Shown here: in pieces, positions 50,001 to 55,542 of the stretch
Numbering within the stretch: the first letter of the stretch is position 1
Layout of the letters: every line of letters starts with the position of its first letter
Notes under the pieces: generated by a model
Told to the model about the DNA's origin: nothing
The model's input: only the letters and a program-made list of their open reading frames with translations
Database searches by the model: none
Assembly (NCBI RefSeq): GCF_014779555.2
Contig: NZ_CP094357.1
Span: 2,976,001 to 3,040,000 of the forward strand
From: Lysobacter capsici
GTDB taxonomy: Bacteria; Pseudomonadota; Gammaproteobacteria; Xanthomonadales; Xanthomonadaceae
DNA: 64,000 nucleotides
Direction of reading: 5' to 3'
Program-made: the position numbers and the translations under genes

Positions 50001-52784
50001 CGCAACGTGGTCCATCTGATCCGCAACCACCTGATCCAGTGTGGGCTGGTCGCCGCGGATCGGGTCATGCACTACGCGTCTTGCAGTTTCGACACCTCGG
50101 TCGAGGAGATCTTCCCGGCCCTGTGGGCGGGCGCGACGATCGTGGTGCGACCCGCGACGCTGGTCGTGCCCGATGCGGATTTCGAACAGTTCCTGCGCGA
50201 CCAACGGATCAGCGTGGCCGATCTGCCGACCGCGTTCTGGCATCGCTGGGTGCAGGCGTCGGCGCGAGGTAATGGCGAGGGTCCAGCGATGGGGCCTGAC
50301 CTGCGCCTGGTGGTGGTGGGCGGCGAGAAGGCCGAGCCCGCGGCGCTGGCGCAATGGCGCGCATTGCCGGCGTGCGCGGCGACGCGCTGGCTCAATACGT
50401 ACGGCCCAACCGAAACGACCGTGTACGCCACCGCCCATGCGCTGGACTGCGCCGCCACGCCCCGCGCCTGGGACGGCGGCATCGGCCGGCCGATCGCCGG
50501 CGTGCATGTGCGCATCGTCGATGCCTACGGCCAGGTCGCGCCGGTGGGCGCGGCCGGCGAACTGTGGATCGGCGGCGACGGCGTGGCCCGCGGCTATCTC
50601 GACCGTCCGGCGCTGACCGATGAGAAGTTCCTGCGCGATGTCGATGGATTGTGCTGGTATCGCAGCGGCGACATCGCGCGTTGGCGCCACGACGGGCATC
50701 TGGAATTCCTCGGACGCGACGACGGCCAGACCAAGCTGCGCGGCTATCGCATCGAACTGGGCGAGATCGAGGCGGCACTGCTGGCGTGTCCGCAGGTGCG
50801 CGACGCGGCCGTGACGGTGCGCAGGGACGGCGACGGCGAGCCCCGCATCGTCGCCTACGTGGTGCCGGTCCCGGGCGAAACCATGGACACGCGCGGCCTG
50901 CGCGACGCCCTGGCCGCGCAGCTGCCGGAGTACATGCTGCCCGCGGCGTTCGTCGCGCTGGAATCGATTCCGCTGCTGGCCAGCGGCAAGCTGGACAAGG
51001 CCGCGCTGCCGGCCCCGAGCGGCACCGCCGGCCTGGCGGCCTATGCCGCGCCGGCCGCGGGCGTGGAGTCGGCGATCGCCGCGATCTGGTCGGACATGCT
51101 CGGGGTCGAACGGGTCGGTCGCGACGACCATTTCTTCGAACTCGGCGGTCACTCGCTGATGATCGTCGGCATGATCGAGCGACTGCGCGAGCAGGGCATC
51201 GCGCTGGACGTGCAGACCGTGTTCGCGGTTCCGCGACTGGCCGAACTGGCCGCGCGCGCGCTGCAGGCATCGACCGCCGATGCCGACGTCGCATCGGCGC
51301 CGTCCAATCCGCTGCAGGCCGGCCCGCAGCGCATCGTGCCCGCGCTGTTGCCGCTGGCGGACATGGATCAGGCCGACATCGACGCGCTGGTCGCCGCGGT
51401 GCCGGGCGGCGCGGACAATATCCAGGATGTGTACCCGCTGGGAACCCTGCAGACCGGCATCCTGTTTCATCATCTGATCCAGCGCGAAGGCGATCCCTAC
51501 CTGCTGCGTTACGTGGTCCGCATCGACGGGCGCGCGCGCCTGGACAGCCTGCTGGCCCACCTGCAGCACGTGATCGACCGCCACGATGCGCTGCGCACCG
51601 GCGTGCATTGGCAGTCGCTGCTGCAACCGGTGCAGGTGGTCCAGCGCCGCGCGCAGTTGCCGGTGATCGAACTGCAACTGGACGCCGCCGAAGACGGAAC
51701 CGAACAGATGTTCCGCCTCACCGATCCGCGCGTGGCGCGCAAGGACCTGCGCGTCGCGCCGCTGCTGGAAGCTCGCTATGCGCGCGATCCGGGCGATCGT
51801 TTGGATGGCTGGCTGCTGGCCATCCTGGTGCATCACATGGTCAGCGATCACGTCAGCCAGAACCTGATCCTGGGTGAGGTCGATCTGCTGCTGCGCGATC
51901 GCGCGGACTTGTTGCAGCCGCCGGCGCCGTATCGCGACTTCATCGCCGCGCAACGCTTCACCTCGGCGGACGAACAGCGGCGTTACTTCGAGCAGCGTTT
52001 CGCCGATTTCGTCGAACCGACGATCGTGTTCGGCGTACCCGAGGTGCGCGGCAGCGGACACAGCGTGGTCGCGGTGCATGAGCCGGTATCGCCGGTCCTG
52101 GCCGCCGGCGTGCGCGCGAACGCGCAGCGGCTCGGGGTCGCGCCGGCCGTGCTGTTCCACATCGCGTGGGCGCGCTGCCTGGTGGTGCTGAGCGGCAGCG
52201 GCGATGTCGCCTTCGGTACCGTGCTGTCGGGCCGCCTGCAGGGCATCCGGGGTTCCGGTCGGGCGATGGGGGTGTTCATCAACACCTTGCCGGTCCGGTT
52301 CCGCCTGGACGGCTTGAGCCTGCGCGCGGCGGTGGAACTGGCGTTCGGCGAATTGAGCGCGATCCTGCGTCATGAGCAGGCGCCGTTGGCGCTGGCGCAG
52401 CGCTGCAGCCCGACGGGTTCGCGCTCGCCGTTGTTCAACACGCTGTTCAATTATCGCCACAGTCCGATCGGCGATGAGCAACAACTGGCCCGTGCGCGCG
52501 AGACATGGCAGGGCATCGAGCTGGTCCTCGGCGAGGAGCGCACCAACTACCCGGTCGCGGTCTCGGTCGACGATCAGGGCGCCGGCCACGGCTTTGTGGT
52601 CAGCGTGCAGTGCGTGGCGGGGATCGATCCCGCCGCGGTGTGCGCGATGATGCAGACCGCGATGGCGAATCTGGTCGCCGCGCTCGCGAGCGATCCCGAG
52701 CGAGCGCTGTCGTCGATCGCGATCGATGCGGAGTCGGACGGCGACACGTCGGCGGCCGTCGCGGACAACGAGGCAATCGCATGA
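38079..52784 (+). CDS. NRPS4: C-A-T-E/C-A-T-E/C-A-T-C*-A-T-C(terminal)
   Basis: 4901 residues from 38079; in-frame ATGs at 38091 and 38130 are alternatives, and none has a strong ribosome binding site. An N-terminal helix (NRLDALRRAVALKRLRA) may dock to NRPS3. C (HHIVSDG near 231); A, DVWHLSLVDK, Ser; T with GGDSMR (1097); dual E/C (HHLLQAQGD near 1201, HHFISDH near 1318); A, DLYDFSLVWK; T (2201); dual E/C (HHLLGGSGD, then HHAVCDH near 2427); A, DVWHLSLVDK, Ser; T with GGDSIRS (3285); atypical C* (HHAILDG near 3485); A, DTEDVGTVYK, an acidic pocket expected for a basic residue (Lys, Orn or Arg); T (4359); a final dual E/C-type domain (HHLIQREGD, HHMVSDH near 4585) with no A or T after it. The stop overlaps the start of the thioesterase gene (ATGA). 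The last domain may only epimerize the final residue, or may take part in release. Confidence 0.95.
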   Translation: MGETMDVRDRPRNGIQVMTQNRDDAGDNGQRQDGDDSVRGEHAGDGGADQGGAGEHAARNRLDALRRAVALKRLRATSAQTDADATGIARIDRDGALPLSWGQRRLWFLHRLGGAGGDAYRIGAALRLLGPLRGDALQGALSDLTARHEILRSRILDRDGEPELTIAEADDFALAQSDLSGVADTGERESRLRELCAEEAAMPFDLQREAPMRARLIRLAEENHVLVMTQHHIVSDGWSIGIAVRELAALYAARLDGAPDPLPPLPLQYADFAAWQRGRLRGDGFDAALSAWKQALDGAPMLSTLPGDFARCAVARHRGARVVIGWPQTVSAAVRALASRCGATPFAVILAAWNVLLARMSGQRDLVVGMPVAHRPRTELEGLIGFFVDTLPVRLRLDDGIGAGRLVRAVHDELLACFERQEVPFDRIVDAVRPQRALGHGPLFQTLVSLNNTPSATLQLGRLRIEDFPLEQQTASHDLVLNLSETADGLVGSLTYDADLYRHASVERWADYLQRLLLEMARDPAAPVDTLALLPPSERSLLLEEFNATDRVYPPLPTLHAGFEAQARTAPDAVAVEFEGLQLTYGELNARANRLAHTLLAQGVRPDDRVGLCVERSLAMTIGLLGILKAGAAYVPLDPSLPEQRVRAMVTDCRPRLVLADAAGAQLLEQLSEAVLRLDEPESWSLVETDPDAQALGLKPDHLAYVIYTSGSTGTPKGAMNQHDGVCNRLQWAREVFGLSSQDTVLQKTPFGFDVSVWEFFLTWTVGARLVLARPGGHQDPMYLSELIECSGTTVLHFVPSMLDAYLRHAREGSLSGVRAVLCSGEALSGELRDRFLSTYPQVELHNLYGPTEAAVDVTWWTCTAGESGAVPIGRPAPNVRMYVLDGGLRPVPLGAVGELYIGGVQVGRGYWNQPELTSQRFIDSPFVAGDRLYRTGDLGRWREDGALEYLGRNDFQVKLRGFRIELGEIESALRQCDGVREAVVCAHADGSGEPRLVAYIEGEPLQVAELRQALGARLPEYMVPALYVAVTQWPLSANGKLDRSRLPAPDSAAYAQRDYAEPEGEAEQALARIWSQVLNVPRVGRHDNFFELGGDSMRILRLVEPLSREGWRLQVGDVFSAPELAALARCMTVDDASEPAVAVPPNLIPADAERIEPHMLPLIALSQAGIDAIAAAVPGGARNIQDIYPLAPLQEGILFHHLLQAQGDTYLLRAVIGFDSRARLDGFLRELQATIDSHDVLRTVACWEGVPEPVQVVLRRASLPLEEIAAVPGQTPRATLEAHTDPSRLRLDLRQGPLLRAYAIADEGGEWLLALVNHHFISDHITLAAVVDEIAMRLAGKGAQLPAAVPFREFIARTRLSGSADHEAYFRRTLGDVEEPTAPFAIVDVRDAGAAATEVRHSLREEIALRLHRLARARGLPLSAFLHAAWAMTLAACTGRRDVVFGSVLSGRMREAGAARALGVFINTLPLRIALEGVDANALVERTRQALAELLRHEQASLALAQRCSGVEAPLPLFTALLNVRHAGSGSELESELGPEANTGLQGLRVHAGRERSNYPLTVSVDLAGQAITLVAMCAPGIDSAAMAERYAYAIERLLAAVECDDPTPAHALPVLPPRERARLVDAFNATAAPYRRDDLIHAGFERQARLRPDAIALIADGRTCGYGELNARANRIAHRLLAMGVRPGERVAICAERGVPMVAALLGILKAGGAYVPLDPAYPPDRLAYMLEDAAPVALVADGCLLDDPGVLGQAALDANDPPMQVLRLDDERALAGYCDRDPDAAALGIVSDQLAYVIYTSGSTGLPKGVMVQHRPAINLFEWVERSFGVGADDTLLFTTSLCFDLSVYDLFGILAAGGRVRVATREEVADPRALVRILREERITFWDSAPAVFAQLVPYLHDGVQSPWLRLAFFSGDWIALELPDAVRAAFPNCRPIGLGGATEAVVWSNYFPIGRVDPAWPSIPYGRPIQNARYYVLDADLNPVPEGVPGDLYIGGECLSAGYFRREALTAERYLSDPFLAHDPQARMYRTGDRARHRGDGELEFLGRLDSQVKIRGFRIELGEIEAQLLDAGDAHAALVEVREFAPGGRRLVAYVVPVDPAAWSAAATRDRLAARLPDYMMPSAFVVLDALPLTSNGKVDRAALPMPEGQDAVVRRAYAAPQGIEETILAEAWAAVLGIDAVGRHDSFFELGGHSLSAIALIERLRHGGRALDVRAVFDTPELARMAARLRALDSAQASDALAADTSGIAVDAARIEPQMLDLVTLDQARIDAVVAAVDGGVGNVQDIYPLAPLQEGILFHHLLGGSGDAYLLRTVIALDSDAQADAFLEALQAVIDRHDILRTALHWEGVEAPLQVVRRRAALPRIDHGRMADAQAATAALLAATDPDRIRLDLRRAPLLAAHRVHVADSGECLLGLLAHHAVCDHVTLAMMMREVLALMSGEELSRPLPYRRFIAHTLSVPRQAHEAYFRARLADLAEPTLPFGATDVRGEGSALREATVSLPSALSEALRARAQRIGVLPAALFHLAWARVLAACVDRDDVVFGTVLSGRLQGVAGSDRALGVFINTLPVRVRLNDPGIGADDAANGDAALRAMQDELNALLAHEQAPLSLAQRCSAVPPPTPLFSSLLNYRRGEAADARAAEALARQGMRLVAGGERTNYPIAIAVDDTEEGFSILAQCSHSAAAADPRRLIGYLRTALEALASGQCVDDVLPSSERSLLLEEFNATDRAYLPLPALHAGFEVQARTAPDAVAVEFEGSQLTYGELNARANRLAHTLLARGVRPDDRIGLCVERGLAMTIGLLGILKSGAAYVPLDPSLPAQRVRAMLADCRPRLVLADAAGAQLLQQLSDAVLRLDEPESWSLVETDPDAQALGLKPDHLAYVIYTSGSTGTPKGAMNQHDGVCNRLQWAREVFGLSSQDRVLQKTPFGFDVSVWEFFLTWTVGARLVLARPGGHQDPVYLSELIECSGTTVLHFVPSMLDAYLRHGREGSLSGVRAVLCSGEALSGELRDRFLSTYPQVELHNLYGPTEAAVDVTWWTCTAGESGAVPIGRPAPNVRMYVLDGGLRPVPLGAVGELYIGGVQVGRGYWNQPELTSQRFIDSPFVAGDRLYRTGDLGRWREDGALEYLGRNDFQVKLRGFRIELGEIESALRQCDGVREAVVCAHADGSGEPRLVAYIEGEPLQVAALRQALGARLPEYMVPALYVAVTQWPLSANGKLDRSRLPAPDSATYAQRDYAEPEGEAEQALARIWSQVLNVPRVGRHDNFFELGGDSIRSIAVVAKAREHAMEFSIADLFRTPTIAELSLGVRAVEVSAERPQPRALTAADAARLPDGIEAAYAATLLQQGMIFHAQLARAEGAYHDVFSYELELPSWSETSMREALDAVTRRHPALRTGFVHGGYSEPLQLVHALARVPLEVVDLRAQDTDARAATVAAFVARERGRDFDLERPPLWRVFVHLLDERRIQYTMSFHHAILDGWSVALMQTEVFTSYLRALAGGDAVLSEPRPLQVSPADAVALEQAALDDPRQAAFWRAALEGFQRGVLPAHDGSAHAPGGYHAEALEIPEDHERGLRDLANTLGVPVRTLLLSVHLRVLASLCGSRDITTGLVSNVRPETADGDRALGLFLNTLPLRAQMTPGRWRDLVLRVREAELGAIEHRYYPYFRLHREQGGEPLFETIFNYVNFHAYDALENAGLRLLGSRVHEWTGYPLDVSFSHTGGRLLLQVIVDPARLSPAQAGRIAGYLRDAIAALVARSDADHAEYRLCAPDDAERLRAWERGPSLPDDDAPATVHAGVEARARACPDRDAIVDGDRTLSYAELDAGAGRVARRLRALGAGPGRYVALVMGRGVDQIVAMLGVLKSGAAYVPIDPVYPDARIADMLADCRPTVVIAQDAIAQRWGRVAGDVDAPLLIIEDACAPSDATDALCDGGAAALASDAAYVIYTSGSTGRPKGVVVEHRNVVHLIRNHLIQCGLVAADRVMHYASCSFDTSVEEIFPALWAGATIVVRPATLVVPDADFEQFLRDQRISVADLPTAFWHRWVQASARGNGEGPAMGPDLRLVVVGGEKAEPAALAQWRALPACAATRWLNTYGPTETTVYATAHALDCAATPRAWDGGIGRPIAGVHVRIVDAYGQVAPVGAAGELWIGGDGVARGYLDRPALTDEKFLRDVDGLCWYRSGDIARWRHDGHLEFLGRDDGQTKLRGYRIELGEIEAALLACPQVRDAAVTVRRDGDGEPRIVAYVVPVPGETMDTRGLRDALAAQLPEYMLPAAFVALESIPLLASGKLDKAALPAPSGTAGLAAYAAPAAGVESAIAAIWSDMLGVERVGRDDHFFELGGHSLMIVGMIERLREQGIALDVQTVFAVPRLAELAARALQASTADADVASAPSNPLQAGPQRIVPALLPLADMDQADIDALVAAVPGGADNIQDVYPLGTLQTGILFHHLIQREGDPYLLRYVVRIDGRARLDSLLAHLQHVIDRHDALRTGVHWQSLLQPVQVVQRRAQLPVIELQLDAAEDGTEQMFRLTDPRVARKDLRVAPLLEARYARDPGDRLDGWLLAILVHHMVSDHVSQNLILGEVDLLLRDRADLLQPPAPYRDFIAAQRFTSADEQRRYFEQRFADFVEPTIVFGVPEVRGSGHSVVAVHEPVSPVLAAGVRANAQRLGVAPAVLFHIAWARCLVVLSGSGDVAFGTVLSGRLQGIRGSGRAMGVFINTLPVRFRLDGLSLRAAVELAFGELSAILRHEQAPLALAQRCSPTGSRSPLFNTLFNYRHSPIGDEQQLARARETWQGIELVLGEERTNYPVAVSVDDQGAGHGFVVSVQCVAGIDPAAVCAMMQTAMANLVAALASDPERALSSIAIDAESDGDTSAAVADNEAIA
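39687..41371 (+). repeat. Duplicated Ser A domain, copy 1
   Basis: About 1.69 kb collinear with 46251-47935 at a constant offset of 6564 bases. It runs from the C-A linker to the GGDS core of the T domain. Pocket codes are identical (DVWHLSLVDK). Sequence downstream of each copy is unrelated, so recombination moved the A unit alone. Confidence 0.9.
46251..47935 (+). repeat. Duplicated Ser A domain, copy 2
   Basis: Partner of 39687-41371 within the same gene. After GGDSI the T domain continues as RSIAVVAKAREH, instead of MRILRLVEPLSR in copy 1, and a different C subtype follows. Confidence 0.9.
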
Positions 52785-54082
52785 AAGAAACAACCGGCAC
52801 GATGATCGTGCTGCACGAGCGCGCGGCGCCGCCGATCGCGATCGCATCGGCGGACGCTACCGTCGCGATCCGGGTACCGGGCCACGGCGAGGCGACCACC
52901 TTGCCCGGCATGGCCAAGGCGATCCTGGCCGAGTTGCACGAGCGCGGCGTTCACGCCGCCTGCGTGCTGGTCGGTCTGGGCGACCGCGCCGGCGTATTCG
53001 CCCAGGCGCTCGCGCTCGAAATGCTCGGGCGCGATCTGCCGCTGCGTTGCGTGGCGGTCGTGCCCGACGCCGCGCTTGCGGCGGAACCGGCGCCCGCGGA
53101 GGAAGATGCGGCCAGCGATCGCCTGCGGGCGGCGTGCGAGGCATGGACACCGCCGGAGCCCGCGATGCTGCCGACGCTGCGCTGCGCGGACGACGAGCCG
53201 GATGTCGCGGGCTGGGTCGCCGGCACGTTCGCCGCGCCGCCGCTGCCAAAACCACCGGCGGCGACGCAGTCTATTCCGCTCAAGATCGGTGGTCCGCTGC
53301 GCGCGCCGGTGTTCTGCATTCCGGGCGCGGGCGCGAGCATCGTCAGCCTGCTGGACCTGGCTCAGGCGGCGCATCCCCAGGCTAATGTGGTCGGCATGCA
53401 GCCGCGCGGGCTGGATGGCATCGAGCCGCCATGCACTTCGGTGGAAACGGCCGCGGCCTCGATCCTGCCGCAGGTGCTGCAGGCGGCGCCGCACGGTCCG
53501 ATCCGGCTGGTCGGCCATTCCTTCGGCGGATGGATCGCGTTCGCCGTCGCATTGAGACTGCGCGAGCAGGGCAGGACGCTCGCCAGCGTCGACCTGCTCG
53601 ATTCCAGGCCGCCCACCTCCGACCCCGCCATGGCCGAGTGCGACGAGCTGGACGTGCTGCTGCGCTGGATCGCGCTGGTGCAGCTGTCCACCGATCAGCC
53701 GCTGGGCATCGACGCGGCCAGGTTGCGGCCGTTGCCGGCGTCGGCGCGGATGCATCTGGTGCATCGACGCATGGCCGAGGCGGGGCTGATGCCCGCGCGC
53801 TCGGATCCCGCATCGATGCTGGGAGCGCTGCGCATGTTCGCCGCCTGCCTGCGCACTCACTATCGGCCCGCGGGCGATTACGACGGTGTGCTTCGCGTGG
53901 TTTACATGCCCGACCCCGATCTCGATGCCGCCGGTAACGACGACGAAGCCGAGCGGATGCGCGCGGGCTGGTCGCGGCATGCGCCGCGCGTGCAGTTGAT
54001 TCGCGGCGGCGGCAACCACATGACCGGCATCCGTGGCCGGCATGCGAACGCATTGGCCGATCGTCTGGGTCTGAGCGCTTGA
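52781..54082 (+). CDS. Stand-alone thioesterase with a degenerate second hydrolase half
   Basis: 433 residues; ATGA overlap with NRPS4, so translation is coupled. Residues about 175-433 form a type I-like alpha/beta-hydrolase thioesterase: FCIPGAGAS oxyanion region, nucleophile Ser near 247 in GHSFGG, Asp near 275 in DLLDSRPP, and His near 413 in GGNHMTGI. It presumably releases or cyclizes the peptide from NRPS4. No carrier domain is fused to it. The N-terminal ~165 residues match no domain I know, but LVGLGDRAGVFAQALALEML at about 55-75 lines up with LVGHSFGGWIAFAVALRLRE of the active half, without the serine. It may be the remnant of a tandem thioesterase. It is the last gene of the biosynthetic operon. 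Confidence 0.92.
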   Translation: MKETTGTMIVLHERAAPPIAIASADATVAIRVPGHGEATTLPGMAKAILAELHERGVHAACVLVGLGDRAGVFAQALALEMLGRDLPLRCVAVVPDAALAAEPAPAEEDAASDRLRAACEAWTPPEPAMLPTLRCADDEPDVAGWVAGTFAAPPLPKPPAATQSIPLKIGGPLRAPVFCIPGAGASIVSLLDLAQAAHPQANVVGMQPRGLDGIEPPCTSVETAAASILPQVLQAAPHGPIRLVGHSFGGWIAFAVALRLREQGRTLASVDLLDSRPPTSDPAMAECDELDVLLRWIALVQLSTDQPLGIDAARLRPLPASARMHLVHRRMAEAGLMPARSDPASMLGALRMFAACLRTHYRPAGDYDGVLRVVYMPDPDLDAAGNDDEAERMRAGWSRHAPRVQLIRGGGNHMTGIRGRHANALADRLGLSA

Positions 54083-54157
54083 TCCAAAGCGCGCCGCGGG
54101 CGGCATCCAGAGCGACAGCGCATCGATGCCGTGGCAGGGCGTGACAGGGATGCGCCA

Positions 54158-54181
54158 GCGCCCTGCCGCTGGGCAGGGCGC
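54158..54181. terminator. GC-rich hairpin between convergent genes
   Basis: GCGCCCTGCC, loop GCTG, GGCAGGGCGC: a perfect 10-bp stem with a 4-base loop, between the ends of the thioesterase and oxygenase genes. No T run follows on either strand, so termination would be atypical. The stem is flanked by a short direct repeat, GCGCATCGAT plus two or three bases, near 54119 and 54179. The position suits a bidirectional terminator. Confidence 0.45.
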
Positions 54182-54201
54182 ATCGATACCTCAGACCGCG
54201 A

Positions 54202-55164
54202 TCAGTACTTCATCTGCGGAGCGATGTCCTTGTACAGGCCACCGCCGTCGATGATGCTCGAAAACTGCTGCGCCATCGCCATCAGGGCGCCGCCGCCGGC
54301 CAAACGTTCCAGCGATTCCAGGCGCTCCTTGAATTCGCGCGGCGCCATCGTGGCCAGGTTGTCCGGACTCAGCGCCGAGGTCGGTCGACGCCAGTCCAGG
54401 TCGTACAGCGGCGGCGCGTTGTCGAGCATGAAGCGGAACAGGTCGCGCCACGACGGCAGCCGCACCTGCAGGACCAGATGCAGGCTTTCCTCCAGGTTCT
54501 GCTCGACCTTGTGCCAATACCCTCGCGGCATGTACATCACCGAACCGGGCAGCATCTCCACCGACCGCCACTGTTCGGGTTCGAGGATCGGCTGGGTCGG
54601 GTCCTTGAGCTGAAACGCCATTTCCCGCGACGGCGACGGCGTGGGCATGCCATTGAGGGTGGGCCACTCGACGTAATCGTTGGGCGCCACATGCCACAGC
54701 TTGCGGCCGCGGACCTGGACCACGAACACTTCCTGCGAATCCCAATGCCACGGGATGCCCTTGCCGCGCAGCGAGGTGAAGGCATTGACCAGGGTGGTGC
54801 CGGGAATCAGGCCGAGCGCGGCATCCAGGGCGCGGTTCCAGCGGCGGATCTCGTCGGTCTTCAGATCGAGGATCTGGATGGTATTGCCCGCATGGAACTG
54901 CTCGATGGCGTGGGCCGGGTCGGCATTGAGCTCGATCCTGAAGCGCTCTTCGCGGGTGTAGTTGATATGGATACCGCCGTCGTTGCCGATCGCGCAGAAC
55001 GACTCGATATCGCGCAGCTCCGGCTGCGCGAGCAGCGCCGCCAGCCCCGGCTTGACCTCATGCGAAATATGCAGCCCCGCCGGCCATGCCGTGGCCTTGA
55101 ATTCCTGCGCCGACAAAGGGGCGACGAGACCTTCGAACAGGCGCGCGTATTCCGTTGTGCTCAT
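54202..55164 (-). CDS. JmjC/cupin-type Fe(II)/2-oxoglutarate oxygenase
   Basis: 320 residues from the ATG at 55164, which has GAGG 5 bases upstream; a longer reading to 55476 lacks support. The core is a cupin_4/JmjC-like double-stranded beta-helix. The metal triad is visible as His and Asp in PWHWDSQEVF (about 137 and 139) and His in MPRGYWHKV (about 216). RGRKLWHVAPNDYVEWP between them is typical of this family. Members hydroxylate amino acid side chains, on ribosomal proteins or, in secondary metabolism, on free or carrier-bound amino acids. It faces the synthetase operon tail to tail, 119 bp away, so a tailoring role (beta-hydroxylation) is likely but it is not co-transcribed. A housekeeping role is the alternative. 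Confidence 0.85.
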   Translation of the reverse strand: MSTTEYARLFEGLVAPLSAQEFKATAWPAGLHISHEVKPGLAALLAQPELRDIESFCAIGNDGGIHINYTREERFRIELNADPAHAIEQFHAGNTIQILDLKTDEIRRWNRALDAALGLIPGTTLVNAFTSLRGKGIPWHWDSQEVFVVQVRGRKLWHVAPNDYVEWPTLNGMPTPSPSREMAFQLKDPTQPILEPEQWRSVEMLPGSVMYMPRGYWHKVEQNLEESLHLVLQVRLPSWRDLFRFMLDNAPPLYDLDWRRPTSALSPDNLATMAPREFKERLESLERLAGGGALMAMAQQFSSIIDGGGLYKDIAPQMKY

Positions 55165-55169
55165 GCTTG

Positions 55170-55173
55170 CCTC
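55170..55173 (-). promoter_or_regulatory. Ribosome binding site of the oxygenase gene
   Basis: GAGG on the minus strand, 5 bases before the ATG at 55164. It favours this start, which gives a protein beginning MSTTEYARLFEGL, over the longer upstream reading. Confidence 0.6.
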
Positions 55174-55326
55174 AAGCGGCGTTTGGAAGCCTGGAGGATT
55201 GCACGGATGGCGCGGGATCGCCATTTCGAGCCCACGGAACTGGCGGCCGATGGCGCGGAGCGGGCAACGTGGCCGCGCCAGTCGGTAGCCGGTCGGGCTT
55301 GATGCGAAGGATGACATTACGCAACG

Positions 55327-55349
55327 AAAACCGCCGTTGTGGGCGGCTT
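55327..55349 (-). terminator. Candidate intrinsic terminator, minus strand
   Basis: On the minus strand AAGCCGCC, loop CACAAC, GGCGGTTT forms an 8-bp stem with one G-U pair, followed directly by TTCGTT. It would stop transcription from the receptor operon before the oxygenase gene. Confidence 0.45.
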
Positions 55350-55489
55350 GCGCAAACCTCATCAGCGAGATGGCTCGACTATTCCGTGCTGCGTTTGCGG
55401 GATTGCAGGCCCTTCGTGGGGGAGGGGCTGTCGCTTGAACAGATGGATGGGAAAGAGCGAAGCTGCGGGTGTTCAAGTATTAACTAAGT

Positions 55490-55519
55490 CCCTCTCCCTG
55501 ATTCAAGGAGAGGAGAGGG
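55490..55519 (-). terminator. Hairpin just downstream of the receptor gene
   Basis: CCTCTCC and GGAGAGG (plus strand 55491-55497 and 55507-55513) pair with a 9-base loop; an alternative 8-bp pairing uses 55512-55519. On the minus strand an A/T-rich stretch follows. CCTCTCC-type hairpins are common after genes in this bacterial family, so this is a candidate transcript end for the receptor operon. Confidence 0.35.
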
Positions 55520-55542
55520 CTTTCCTGGCCGCGACGACAGCA

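Larger units (their letters stand above)
55165..55542. other. 378-bp intergenic region, oxygenase promoter side and receptor 3' side
   Basis: It contains no convincing gene. It holds two hairpins (55327-55349 and 55490-55519) and must hold the promoter of the oxygenase gene. I could not identify a clear -35/-10 pair there. Short readings on both strands have no family resemblance. Confidence 0.6.

Noticed and set aside
55165-55476. N-terminal extension of the JmjC/cupin protein
   Set aside because: Low-complexity sequence outside the fold; GAGG precedes the ATG at 55164.
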